Part shown: in pieces, positions 26,817-34,245 of the stretch | Layout of the letters: every line of letters starts with the position of its first letter | Numbering within the stretch: the stretch's first letter is position 1 | Source of the DNA: Bacilli bacterium | GTDB taxonomy: Bacteria > Bacillota_I > Bacilli_A > Izemoplasmatales > Hujiaoplasmataceae | Length of the DNA: 35,754 bases | Direction of reading: 5' to 3' | NCBI GenBank assembly: GCA_016935815.1 | Contig: JAFGQH010000061.1 | Coordinates: 1-35,754 of the forward strand | Made by a program: the position numbers and the translations under genes | The notes under the pieces: model-generated | Databases searched by the model: none | Told to the model about the DNA's origin: nothing | Seen by the model: the letters and a program-made list of their open reading frames with translations, nothing else

Positions 26817-27314
26817 ATGAATAAGACAACCCAAAATATGAAAGACATTTGCATTCAACTCTTAAATGATCGCGGGGTCACAATTGATGATATCATCGAT
26901 ATTGTTTATGATTTGCAAAAAAAATACGTACCTACTTTGACTCGTGACGTATGCGGTGAAGCTATTGATAGGGTCCTTGGTAAAAGAGAAGTACAAAATG
27001 CAATCTTAACGGGAATTGAATTGGATACTTTAGCGGAAAAAAATTTACTATCTGAACCATTGCAATCATTGATTAGTAATGACAATCCTTTGTATGGAAT
27101 TGATGAAATTCTGGTTCTGTCCATTTGTAACGTCTATGGTTCCATCGGATTAACGAATTTTGGTTACGTCGATAAAGTGAAACCCGGTATCATAGGGAAA
27201 TTGGATGCCATGGGTAAAGCAACGAACAAATGCCACACATTTATGGATGACATTATCGGGGCGGTGGCAGCTGCGGCTGCAAGCAGTGTTGCCCACAACG
27301 CGGAAGAAGATTAA
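26817..27314 (+). CDS. Phosphatidylglycerophosphatase A-related protein (YutG-like)
   Basis: A 165-residue protein of the PgpA/YutG family. It shows the Gram-positive soluble form: CIQLLNDRGVTIDDI at the N-terminus, GIELD, YGIDEIL, GSIGLTNFGYVDKVKPGI and the conserved HTFMDDIIGAVAAAAAS near the C-terminus. E. coli PgpA makes phosphatidylglycerol by dephosphorylation at the membrane; whether this membrane-free form does the same is uncertain. It is the last gene of the yutD operon, with TAGGAGG overlapping the NifU-like stop, and is followed by a shared terminator. Confidence 0.85.
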   Translation: MNKTTQNMKDICIQLLNDRGVTIDDIIDIVYDLQKKYVPTLTRDVCGEAIDRVLGKREVQNAILTGIELDTLAEKNLLSEPLQSLISNDNPLYGIDEILVLSICNVYGSIGLTNFGYVDKVKPGIIGKLDAMGKATNKCHTFMDDIIGAVAAAAASSVAHNAEED

Positions 27315-27315
27315 A

Positions 27316-27339
27316 AAAACAGGCTAATTTGCCTGTTTT
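27316..27339. terminator. Bidirectional terminator between the PgpA-like gene and corA
   Basis: AAAACAGGC (27316-27324) pairs with GCCTGTTTT (27331-27339) around a six-base loop, giving T-runs on both strands. Confidence 0.88.
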
Positions 27340-27345
27340 ATTTAT

Positions 27346-28368
27346 TTAGAACCATTTTTTAATTTTAAAGTACGTCAGCATCACGATCGGGATCAGAATG
27401 CTGATAAAAGCGAAGATCAATAATCCATAATGGTTTTGAAGAATTGGAAAATTGATAAAGTTCATTCCAAATATTCCCGCTAAGAAAGATAGTGGAATGA
27501 AAATTGCAGAGAATATGGTCAAGGTTTTCATGATTTCATTCGATTTGTTTGAAACGTTATTGGAATAGACATCATAAAGATTATTGACTTCTTCCAAAGC
27601 GGTAATCGTTTTTTCCTTTAAGTTGATGAGATGGTCTTCCAAATCATCGAGATATTTTTTTAGATACGCATTGAATAATGTGTTTTTCAATAATGCTTTT
27701 GGAGAAGCATTTTCCAAGCTGTTTATTGTTTGGTTCTTTAAGAACACCAAATGCTTGCGTATTGTGTATAAGTCAACTTGATCTTTTTTATCCAGACTAT
27801 GAATATTGCTTTCCAGTTGTTCCAATGATAAAGAAAGGTAATGATAGACATTGATTTCTTCATCGACAATCATATCATAGATTACGTAAAAGAGGTAATC
27901 CTCATGCAGTTTTGATATTTGTAGGTTTTTATCGTTCAACCGATTGATGATATCATTCTTGAACCGGTTGGATATTTCCGAGAATGTGATCATTTTGTTC
28001 TTGAATAGGAGAATGCTGATATAATCGGTATCTACTTTGTTATCGGAATCCAGATAATAAAATCGAATGGATGAGAAAAAATAATTTGGTAATATTTCAA
28101 ACTTGTTGCGTTGATTGGTATTGAAAATGTCTTCAATAATTAGATTATCCACTTCAAGATCCAAACAAAGGCGTTTGATTCTTTCTGTATCAGCTAATCC
28201 TTCTACGGATACCCAATCAATGTATTCATCAGAGAACGGCTTTAACGTCTCATGAATCATCACCTTTTGTTCTGAATACTGGATGTGGGTGATGGTCGTT
28301 GGATTTTGTTGTTTCCCCGTATACATGATTGTGCCGGGAGGTTTTCCTTTTTTGATGTGAAAATTCAT
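27346..28368 (-). CDS. corA: CorA-family divalent metal ion transporter
   Basis: A 340-residue CorA-type Mg2+ (or Co2+/Ni2+) channel. The large cytoplasmic N-terminal domain with long helices leads to two C-terminal membrane segments; the pore motif GMN is seen in LAGIFGMNF near the end of TM1, and the tail KIKKWF is basic as expected. The start is ATG 28366-28368 with AAAGGGG nine bases upstream; the longer reading from TTG 28392 spans that site and is rejected. It is a single gene, divergent from the 4TM protein and convergent with the yutD operon. No Mg riboswitch is visible in its short leader. Confidence 0.93.
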   Translation of the reverse strand: MNFHIKKGKPPGTIMYTGKQQNPTTITHIQYSEQKVMIHETLKPFSDEYIDWVSVEGLADTERIKRLCLDLEVDNLIIEDIFNTNQRNKFEILPNYFFSSIRFYYLDSDNKVDTDYISILLFKNKMITFSEISNRFKNDIINRLNDKNLQISKLHEDYLFYVIYDMIVDEEINVYHYLSLSLEQLESNIHSLDKKDQVDLYTIRKHLVFLKNQTINSLENASPKALLKNTLFNAYLKKYLDDLEDHLINLKEKTITALEEVNNLYDVYSNNVSNKSNEIMKTLTIFSAIFIPLSFLAGIFGMNFINFPILQNHYGLLIFAFISILIPIVMLTYFKIKKWF

Positions 28369-28411
28369 TTTACAATGCCCCTTTCCTATCAAAATAGCGT
28401 TTCATAAATTC

Positions 28412-28420
28412 ATTATATCA
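28412..28420 (-). promoter_or_regulatory. Extended -10 promoter of corA
   Basis: The minus strand reads TGATATAAT, predicted to start transcription near 28405, about 37 bases before the ATG. Confidence 0.55.
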
Positions 28421-28490
28421 CAACTGCACTTATCCGTATCGATTTGATTATGAAATTCAAAGTTTCGGATTTTCTTTTCGATAAAAATAG

Positions 28491-28496
28491 TATAAT
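28491..28496 (+). promoter_or_regulatory. -10 box of the 4TM gene
   Basis: Perfect TATAAT with no TGn extension and no clear -35. It ends four bases before the AGAGGTGA ribosome site. Confidence 0.55.
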
Positions 28497-28513
28497 AGAA
28501 AAGAGGTGACGAT

Positions 28514-29755
28514 ATGGAGAAAGAGAAACATCAACTCTGGAATCAGATTTCCAGATTCATTTTATTGAAACAGAATATCATCATATTTTTTTGTTTGCTG
28601 GCGTTGTTTATGGCATCCTATTTTTTTATGAATCTGAATACCAATGATAATAATGTAACATGGATATTTTCATCCTCTATGCAAACCTTGGCGGCATTAA
28701 TTGCATTACTACCTATTTCTTACAGTTATTACCTTCATAACATTGAAAATGCTAAGAAAGATGATTATGATAGTTATATTATTCGAAGGCTTCAAAAGGA
28801 CGTTTACTATGAAATGATGTTTGTCATCATTTACTCTCTCTTTGTCATCATTTTTAATCTATTTAATCTATATATGATTTACAGCATTAAAAATGCTTTA
28901 TTCACTGTATTTTTTACAGCCTTGGCTATCCAGTTCCTTGTCATCTATATCTATCGCCTATTTGATCCGGATCGAGTCAATAGTATTCTTAGGGACTTAG
29001 ATAAAAAAAGCGAGAAACAAAGCGATATCAAAGTTTCATTAGATGAATTCATTACTCAATACTTGAATTTGGAAACCGCAGTTAAAGACTATATTTCCAA
29101 CGAGAACGATAATGAGATGATCGATAAATTGCCATTGTACGATATCGTCGATAATCTCTCAAAAGACTTTGAAAACTTAAGTCGGCACTATGATACGTTC
29201 AAAGAAATCATTTATCATCGAAATAATCTAATTCATAACTATAATGTTGTAGAAGTAGATTACGAGAAATATGAAAAGATATTGGATCTGATTTCTGTAT
29301 TTGAGAAATACAATCAACACTTTATTACACAGCATGTATTTAGTGGGATTAATTCGGTCATGGAAACAATAGAAAAGACATTATCAGAATATTTATTAGA
29401 ATCGATTAGCTTAAGAGCGATGGATGAGAATTATTTAGCTGATTTGAAATCCGACATTTGTTCCTTGCTTCATTCTCACTTCGTCAGCAATTACTATATC
29501 ACTAAAAGTTTGAATGATGCTTCAGAAACAGACTTTGAAATCATCCAGAACAACTATTCCAACCGAAAGATTGTAGGGATAGATATTCGAACTGTGCATT
29601 CCAAACAATTGACAAAAGTATCTGAGCCATATTTTAAACGACTGAAAGAACGATTTTTATATCTGTTCTTGATTAATTACAACGTATCTAACAATGGGTT
29701 TGAGATCATATATAAGACGAGTGATAACAAAACCAAAATGAAGACAGTCCAATAG
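28514..29755 (+). CDS. Four-TM protein with HEPN-like cytoplasmic domain, function unknown
   Basis: A 413-residue protein I do not recognise. Four hydrophobic segments (about 17-41, 51-75, 101-121, 128-150) are followed by a helical cytoplasmic region of about 260 residues. That region holds the motif HRNNLIHNYN with Arg236 and His241, an R-x4-H pattern followed by a hydrophobic/acidic helix (DYEKYEKILDLI). It resembles the HEPN fold of RNases, toxins and abortive-infection proteins. One short motif is weak proof; an ion-channel-like or signalling protein is equally possible. ATG 28514 has AGAGGTGA five bases upstream. No partner antitoxin or nucleotidyltransferase gene lies beside it: corA is divergent and a YugI-like gene follows with its own promoter. 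Confidence 0.6.
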   Translation: MEKEKHQLWNQISRFILLKQNIIIFFCLLALFMASYFFMNLNTNDNNVTWIFSSSMQTLAALIALLPISYSYYLHNIENAKKDDYDSYIIRRLQKDVYYEMMFVIIYSLFVIIFNLFNLYMIYSIKNALFTVFFTALAIQFLVIYIYRLFDPDRVNSILRDLDKKSEKQSDIKVSLDEFITQYLNLETAVKDYISNENDNEMIDKLPLYDIVDNLSKDFENLSRHYDTFKEIIYHRNNLIHNYNVVEVDYEKYEKILDLISVFEKYNQHFITQHVFSGINSVMETIEKTLSEYLLESISLRAMDENYLADLKSDICSLLHSHFVSNYYITKSLNDASETDFEIIQNNYSNRKIVGIDIRTVHSKQLTKVSEPYFKRLKERFLYLFLINYNVSNNGFEIIYKTSDNKTKMKTVQ

Positions 29756-29805
29756 ATTTTCAATCCAATCTCAAGAACAAACGCCTTTATCTAAACCTTG
29801 AAGTA

Positions 29806-29814
29806 TGCTATAAT
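29806..29814 (+). promoter_or_regulatory. Extended -10 promoter of the S1-domain gene
   Basis: TGCTATAAT, 16 bases before GAGAGGTG. No good -35. Confidence 0.55.
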
Positions 29815-29843
29815 GGTTGTAGTTAACTTTGAGAGGTGTTAAT

Positions 29844-30173
29844 ATGAAAAAAGGAGACATCGTCAAAGGTCGGATTACCAGTATCAAACCGTATGGAGCT
29901 TTTGTAAAAGTGGACGATTCCATTGATGGATTGGTTCACATTTCTGAAGTGAATGATGGATTTGTAAGGAATATTGAAGACTATTTAAGTGTTGGAGATG
30001 TAGTTGATTTGGAGGTATTGAAAGCATCAGAAGATGGTAAACTATCTTTAAGCTACAAGAAATGCAACACAAAAGGACGAAAGAAACGAGAAACGATCAA
30101 TCTCAAACAAGGTTTTACCCCCTTGGCAGAACAACTGGATGAGTGGGTCAAAAATTATGGCAAAAAGCGATAG
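29844..30173 (+). CDS. S1-domain RNA-binding protein, YugI/CvfD-like
   Basis: A 109-residue protein with one S1 RNA-binding domain (about 1-75; KGRITSIKPYGAFVKV, then DGLVHISEV, and VLKASEDGKLSLSYKK) and a basic C-terminal tail (KGRKKRETINLKQGF). This plan matches B. subtilis YugI (general stress protein 13) and the CvfD regulators, which bind RNA or ribosomes. The start at ATG 29844 has GAGAGGTG five bases upstream; the TTG at 29829 lies before the ribosome site. It is a single-gene unit with its own promoter and terminator. Target RNAs are unknown. Confidence 0.88.
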   Translation: MKKGDIVKGRITSIKPYGAFVKVDDSIDGLVHISEVNDGFVRNIEDYLSVGDVVDLEVLKASEDGKLSLSYKKCNTKGRKKRETINLKQGFTPLAEQLDEWVKNYGKKR

Positions 30174-30191
30174 GATTTCCTTCGCTTTTTT
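30162..30191 (+). terminator. Terminator of the S1-domain gene
   Basis: AAAAAGCGA (30162-30170) pairs with TCGCTTTTT (30182-30190); the TAG stop lies in the loop, which can close further by GGA/TCC. Confidence 0.82.
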
Positions 30192-30209
30192 CATTTCAAT
30201 CTGAATTTA

Positions 30210-30218
30210 TGATATAAT
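30210..30218 (+). promoter_or_regulatory. Extended -10 promoter of galM
   Basis: TGATATAAT with a poor -35. The leader would be about 34 bases and holds AAGGAG at 30247-30252. Confidence 0.55.
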
Positions 30219-30258
30219 TGAACGTATAGAAATATGGAATGATTTTAAGGAGATTTGT

Positions 30259-31266
30259 ATGATTAAAATAGAAAATGATTTACATACAAAAATCGGCAAT
30301 ATTAAGCGCATCACAATGGAACGAAACAACCTAAAAGTAGTCCTTCTTTCATATGGGGCTTCGATCTTTTCCATTGAGTATAAAGGAAAAGAAATGACAT
30401 TAAAGCCAGACAATTTAGAGGATTTTTTATCTGCGAAATACTATTACGGGAAAACAGTTGGGAGAACATCAGGAAGATTAATGTGTCCTTCCTACTATAT
30501 TGACGATAAAGCTTATGTCATAAAACCGTATCCCGAAGATGAAATCACAAAACTGCATGGTGGTAAAAACGGTTTTTCATTTCAAGATTTTGAATTGGTA
30601 GAACATCACGAAGGAGAGAATGGGACTCATGTTGTTCTTCGCTATATAAGTCAGGATCAAGAAGAGGATTATCCTGGTGAATTGACACTGTATGTTACAT
30701 TCCAATTGTGTGATTGTGGCGAATTACGCTTGGAATTCTTAGCGAATACAACCAAGGATACGATATGCAATATTACCAACCACACTTATTTCAATCTAGC
30801 AAGCTCCGGAACCATCTTAAATCATGAGATGATGATCAAAGCGACTGACTATGTGGTGTTGGACGAACGCTTGATACCACAGAGAAAAGAGACAGTCACC
30901 GGAAAGGTATTCGATTTAAACAATTCAGATTTGCTAAAGAATAGGATCGAGGTACTGAAAGACACTCCGATATTAGGATATGATCATGCGTTCATGTTGC
31001 AAAAAAATGACAAGAGACTCAAGTTAAATGATTTGGATTCCAATGTCGAACTTACGATTACAACAGACTATCCTGCAGCAGTCGTATTTACTCATAATTT
31101 ATTATTTGTAGATTCTTTTGATTCAGCCTACGGAAACGGAATGTATGCTGGAGTAGCGGTTGAATGTCAGTTTGAACCATATGGTATCCACTTCAAAGAC
31201 TGGAATCAAGCGATTCTTCGAAAAGGAGATATCTATTCTCATTTTGTTTCCTATCAATTTAAATAA
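30259..31266 (+). CDS. galM: Aldose 1-epimerase
   Basis: GalM interconverts alpha and beta anomers of glucose, galactose and similar sugars. The 335-residue protein has KLHGGKNGF with His100, the catalytic acid NHTYFNL with His175, and the catalytic base VECQFEPYG with Glu302, all in the expected order. ATG 30259 has AAGGAG six bases upstream. It is convergent with the sugar ABC transporter genes and shares a terminator with them, which fits a role in handling the imported sugar, although the two sets have separate promoters. Confidence 0.93.
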   Translation: MIKIENDLHTKIGNIKRITMERNNLKVVLLSYGASIFSIEYKGKEMTLKPDNLEDFLSAKYYYGKTVGRTSGRLMCPSYYIDDKAYVIKPYPEDEITKLHGGKNGFSFQDFELVEHHEGENGTHVVLRYISQDQEEDYPGELTLYVTFQLCDCGELRLEFLANTTKDTICNITNHTYFNLASSGTILNHEMMIKATDYVVLDERLIPQRKETVTGKVFDLNNSDLLKNRIEVLKDTPILGYDHAFMLQKNDKRLKLNDLDSNVELTITTDYPAAVVFTHNLLFVDSFDSAYGNGMYAGVAVECQFEPYGIHFKDWNQAILRKGDIYSHFVSYQFK

Positions 31267-31281
31267 AAAAAGAATAACAGA

Positions 31282-31315
31282 AAAAAGACACCTTATAAAA
31301 ACAAGGTGTCTTTTT
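31282..31315. terminator. Bidirectional terminator between galM and the sugar ABC operon
   Basis: AAAAAGACACCTT (31282-31294) pairs with AAGGTGTCTTTTT (31303-31315) around an eight-base loop: 13 perfect pairs with A/T tracts on both sides. Confidence 0.9.
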
Positions 31316-31333
31316 GTTTATTCGCAATATGAA

Positions 31334-32518
31334 TTATTTGTATACTGAGAAATCGATATTGCTGAATGTTTCGTTTTCTTCGCTCTTGTATCCAGAAGCA
31401 AAGAGTGTGTCATAAGTCAATTGTTTGTTGTCAATTGTCAATGTGTCAATTGGTGAATAAGCTGTTTGAGCACCGTCAATTGAAGGTCCACTTGTCAATC
31501 CTGTAAGTCCAGGGTTTCCATCAACAATATTCTTAGCGATTGCTACAGAGTCAGCAACCAATTTAGAAACGTCTTTGAAAACTGTCATACTTTGTACGCC
31601 TTTACCTTTTGCAGTATCTCCAAGAAGACTTGCTACTGTTACGTCAGAAGCATCTTGTCCAGTAGTGTAATAAGTTTCATAAGGATGAGCCATCTTAGCG
31701 AATTCTTGTCTGATTGCTTGAGAAGTATCATCATTTGGAGCTAATACGAATACTGGTTGGCTTGATTTGTCAGCGTCTCCAAGTTGTGCTACGACTGCTG
31801 CTGCTTTTGTAGCTGCTGTGTCAGCGCTCCAGTCAGTGTCAACTGGTAACATAGCTGCTTGCAAAGCTGTTTTAGCTGCGTCATTGAATGTAGATTCTGT
31901 GTAAGCTGTCAATCCTGTGAAAGTATCTTGGATGTTGATGATGTTGAAGTGATCCAATACTGGAGTCAATTCTTGCATAGCACCACCGAAGAAATATGTT
32001 GCATTTGGCCAGTCAGCAACGCGTCCTGCGAAAATTGCAAGATCACATTTGTTAGTTGTTGAGCAACCTTCTTCATCAGCCATGTCAACTAAATGAGCAC
32101 CCATTGCGATACCAACATTCCAGCTATTGAATGTAGTATAGTAATCTGCATGGTCATCATCAGATTTAGCCATACGGTCATGAGCGATTAGAATGATTCC
32201 AGCGTCGTGAGCCGCTTGAACAGCACCAGCGCCGGAACCTTCAGCAGTTAAGATAACTACTTCAGCCCCTTTAGCGATCAAAGCTTCGACATTTTGAACT
32301 TCTTTAGACTCATCGCCTTCAGAGAACAAAATCTCATATTCATAACCTGCACCAAGAGCTGCTAAGTCTGCTTCAAAGAAAGCACCATCTTGGTTTGCCC
32401 ATCTTTCTTCTGAAGCATCCGGTAATACAACACCGATTTTAATGGTATTGGAAGTACCGCATGCTGCCAAGAATAAGACAAACATTGAAACTAGAGCAAA
32501 ACTAATAATTTTTTTCAT
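31334..32518 (-). CDS. Sugar-binding lipoprotein of ABC transporter (XylF/ChvE-like)
   Basis: A 394-residue solute-binding lipoprotein. The signal peptide ends in the lipobox LAAC with Cys20 as the lipid anchor. The mature part is a periplasmic-binding type 1 fold: IKIGVVLPD, NVEALIAKGAEVVIL, AHDAGIILIAHDRM and VFVLAPNDDTSQAI, close to XylF/ChvE-type xylose or multiple-sugar proteins. The gene is rich in GCT/GCA and other favoured codons, as expected for a highly made binding protein. AAGGAG precedes the ATG. It is the third gene of the ATPase-permease-binding protein order; the sugar (xylose, galactose or glucose) cannot be settled from sequence. Confidence 0.92.
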   Translation of the reverse strand: MKKIISFALVSMFVLFLAACGTSNTIKIGVVLPDASEERWANQDGAFFEADLAALGAGYEYEILFSEGDESKEVQNVEALIAKGAEVVILTAEGSGAGAVQAAHDAGIILIAHDRMAKSDDDHADYYTTFNSWNVGIAMGAHLVDMADEEGCSTTNKCDLAIFAGRVADWPNATYFFGGAMQELTPVLDHFNIINIQDTFTGLTAYTESTFNDAAKTALQAAMLPVDTDWSADTAATKAAAVVAQLGDADKSSQPVFVLAPNDDTSQAIRQEFAKMAHPYETYYTTGQDASDVTVASLLGDTAKGKGVQSMTVFKDVSKLVADSVAIAKNIVDGNPGLTGLTSGPSIDGAQTAYSPIDTLTIDNKQLTYDTLFASGYKSEENETFSNIDFSVYK

Positions 32519-32555
32519 CTTTTCTCTCCTTTATTATTTAAATACATATGATGTA

Positions 32556-34235
32556 TTAGTTTTCATTAAATAACAGTTTGTTAGGATTTTCGAAATCCTC
32601 TTCTTTGGAAGTGTGGATCTTATCTCTAACTTTATTGAAGTGACCAAGCGCGTTAGAAACTGCATATTCTCTTTCCAATAAAACTTTATTGTGTTCGTTG
32701 ATTTTGCTATTTATTGTTGCGCTGATCTTATCAAAATCAAGTTGAGCTTTTTTAGATTTTTCCAACATCGCTTTTTCGCTGATCAAGTTTTCTTTTTCTT
32801 CTTCTTTCAGTTGTTTTAAGGTTTTGATAAAATCATTTTTGGCGAGTATTAATTCTTTTTCTAAAACCCTGTGTTCCGCCAATACGACTTTCAATTCTGC
32901 CTTTCGAGCGTTATAAACCAACCTTTTTTCATTATATTCAGAAGCAAATTGGATTTTTGCATAATGAATACCTACTAGATCAACTGGACGAACGTTTCTT
33001 GTATAAATATCAAATACAACAGCCAATAATAGAACGGAACCTAGGATGATTGGTTCGATATTTGCATCGACACCAGCAAGGGCCATCCCGTTTTTCAAGG
33101 ACATGATAACGATCGAACCGACGACGGCATTGACAACTTTACCAACCCCTCCATTGAAACTAGAACCACCAATTGCCGCGGCGGCAATGGCATACAGTTC
33201 CCAGAAAGGACCGTGGTTTGGTGAAGCGTTCTGTAATCTAGAAACATACATCAAACCAGAAATCAAAGCCATTATACCCATCGAAATGAATACGAAAATC
33301 AAAATCTTTTCTACGCTGATACCGGATAACTCTGCAGCATCCGGATTACCACCGACAGCATAAATCCGTCTACCCAAAGTGGTCTTTGTGGTCATTAGGT
33401 GATAAATAATTACTACTACAATTGTAATTAATAACAGAGCTGAAATACCTTTGTAAGAAGCAAAAGTATAGATCAAGTAGAACAACACTCCTCCCATGAA
33501 TAATAATTTTGTAAGGAACAACTCTATTTTTTCATTTGGTATTCCTAGTTTTTTGTGTTTTTGACGAGTTAGGATACCACTTACAACCAAGAGTGCTAAA
33601 AGGACTAATCCAATACCAATGGTAATAAGGTCGAATCCTCCCACTTCAATTTTTGGCAAATATCCAACACCAATCCATTGGAAGAAATTGTTTGTTGTAG
33701 GAATCGTTCTGTTATCGGTTTCTAACATCAAGAATCCTTTGAATATAAACATACCTGCCAAAGTTACAACAAATGCTGGAACCTTAACTTTTGCAACAAA
33801 GTATCCTTTGATAAATCCAACCCCAATTGTGATTAGTAGAGCAAGTAATACAGCTGGTATTACCGGAATTCCTCTATTCTCTACAGAAACAACGAGGAAC
33901 GCACCTAAGAATGCCCCAATATAACCAACAGATAAGTCAATTTGTCTGGTAACGATGACAAGGGTCATACCAACAGCCAATACCGTAACGTAAGCAGTTT
34001 GGTTCAGCAAGTTAGTAAAGTTAATAGGCATTAGGAAGATCCATCCTGTCATCATGCCGAAGATGACAAAGATAACAGTCAACGCAATGAACATTCCGTA
34101 ATCACGAATGTTCGTCCGGAACATAGATGTGAGTGTCAAAAAGTACTTTTGAATGGTCCAAATAATCTTGCGAAAAACTAATGATAGTGATTTTTTTTCT
34201 TCTTTATTAGCATTTTTCTTAGTTTCTGTGCTCAC
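32556..34235 (-). CDS. Sugar ABC transporter permease with coiled-coil tail (XylH/GguB-like)
   Basis: The membrane subunit of the sugar importer. Residues 1-45 are cytoplasmic, then about ten membrane segments follow to about 410, including the family hallmarks RQIDLSVGYIGAFLGA, KVPAFVVTLAGM, YAVGGNPDAAELSGI and IGGSSFNGGVGKV. A tail of about 148 residues (412-559) is charged and helical (KELILAKNDF, LKEEEKENLISEKAMLEKSK), a predicted cytoplasmic coiled coil absent from ordinary XylH (about 393) or GguB. The start is GTG 34235 with AGGAGGA six bases upstream, overlapping the ATPase stop. Confidence 0.9.
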   Translation of the reverse strand: MSTETKKNANKEEKKSLSLVFRKIIWTIQKYFLTLTSMFRTNIRDYGMFIALTVIFVIFGMMTGWIFLMPINFTNLLNQTAYVTVLAVGMTLVIVTRQIDLSVGYIGAFLGAFLVVSVENRGIPVIPAVLLALLITIGVGFIKGYFVAKVKVPAFVVTLAGMFIFKGFLMLETDNRTIPTTNNFFQWIGVGYLPKIEVGGFDLITIGIGLVLLALLVVSGILTRQKHKKLGIPNEKIELFLTKLLFMGGVLFYLIYTFASYKGISALLLITIVVVIIYHLMTTKTTLGRRIYAVGGNPDAAELSGISVEKILIFVFISMGIMALISGLMYVSRLQNASPNHGPFWELYAIAAAAIGGSSFNGGVGKVVNAVVGSIVIMSLKNGMALAGVDANIEPIILGSVLLLAVVFDIYTRNVRPVDLVGIHYAKIQFASEYNEKRLVYNARKAELKVVLAEHRVLEKELILAKNDFIKTLKQLKEEEKENLISEKAMLEKSKKAQLDFDKISATINSKINEHNKVLLEREYAVSNALGHFNKVRDKIHTSKEEDFENPNKLLFNEN

Positions 34236-34245
34236 GATTTTCCTC

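Noticed and set aside
28393-28513. Possible Mg2+ riboswitch or toxin-antitoxin partner between corA and the 4TM gene
   Set aside because: The 121-base gap only has room for two divergent promoters; no stable paired structure or small coding frame with a ribosome site is visible.
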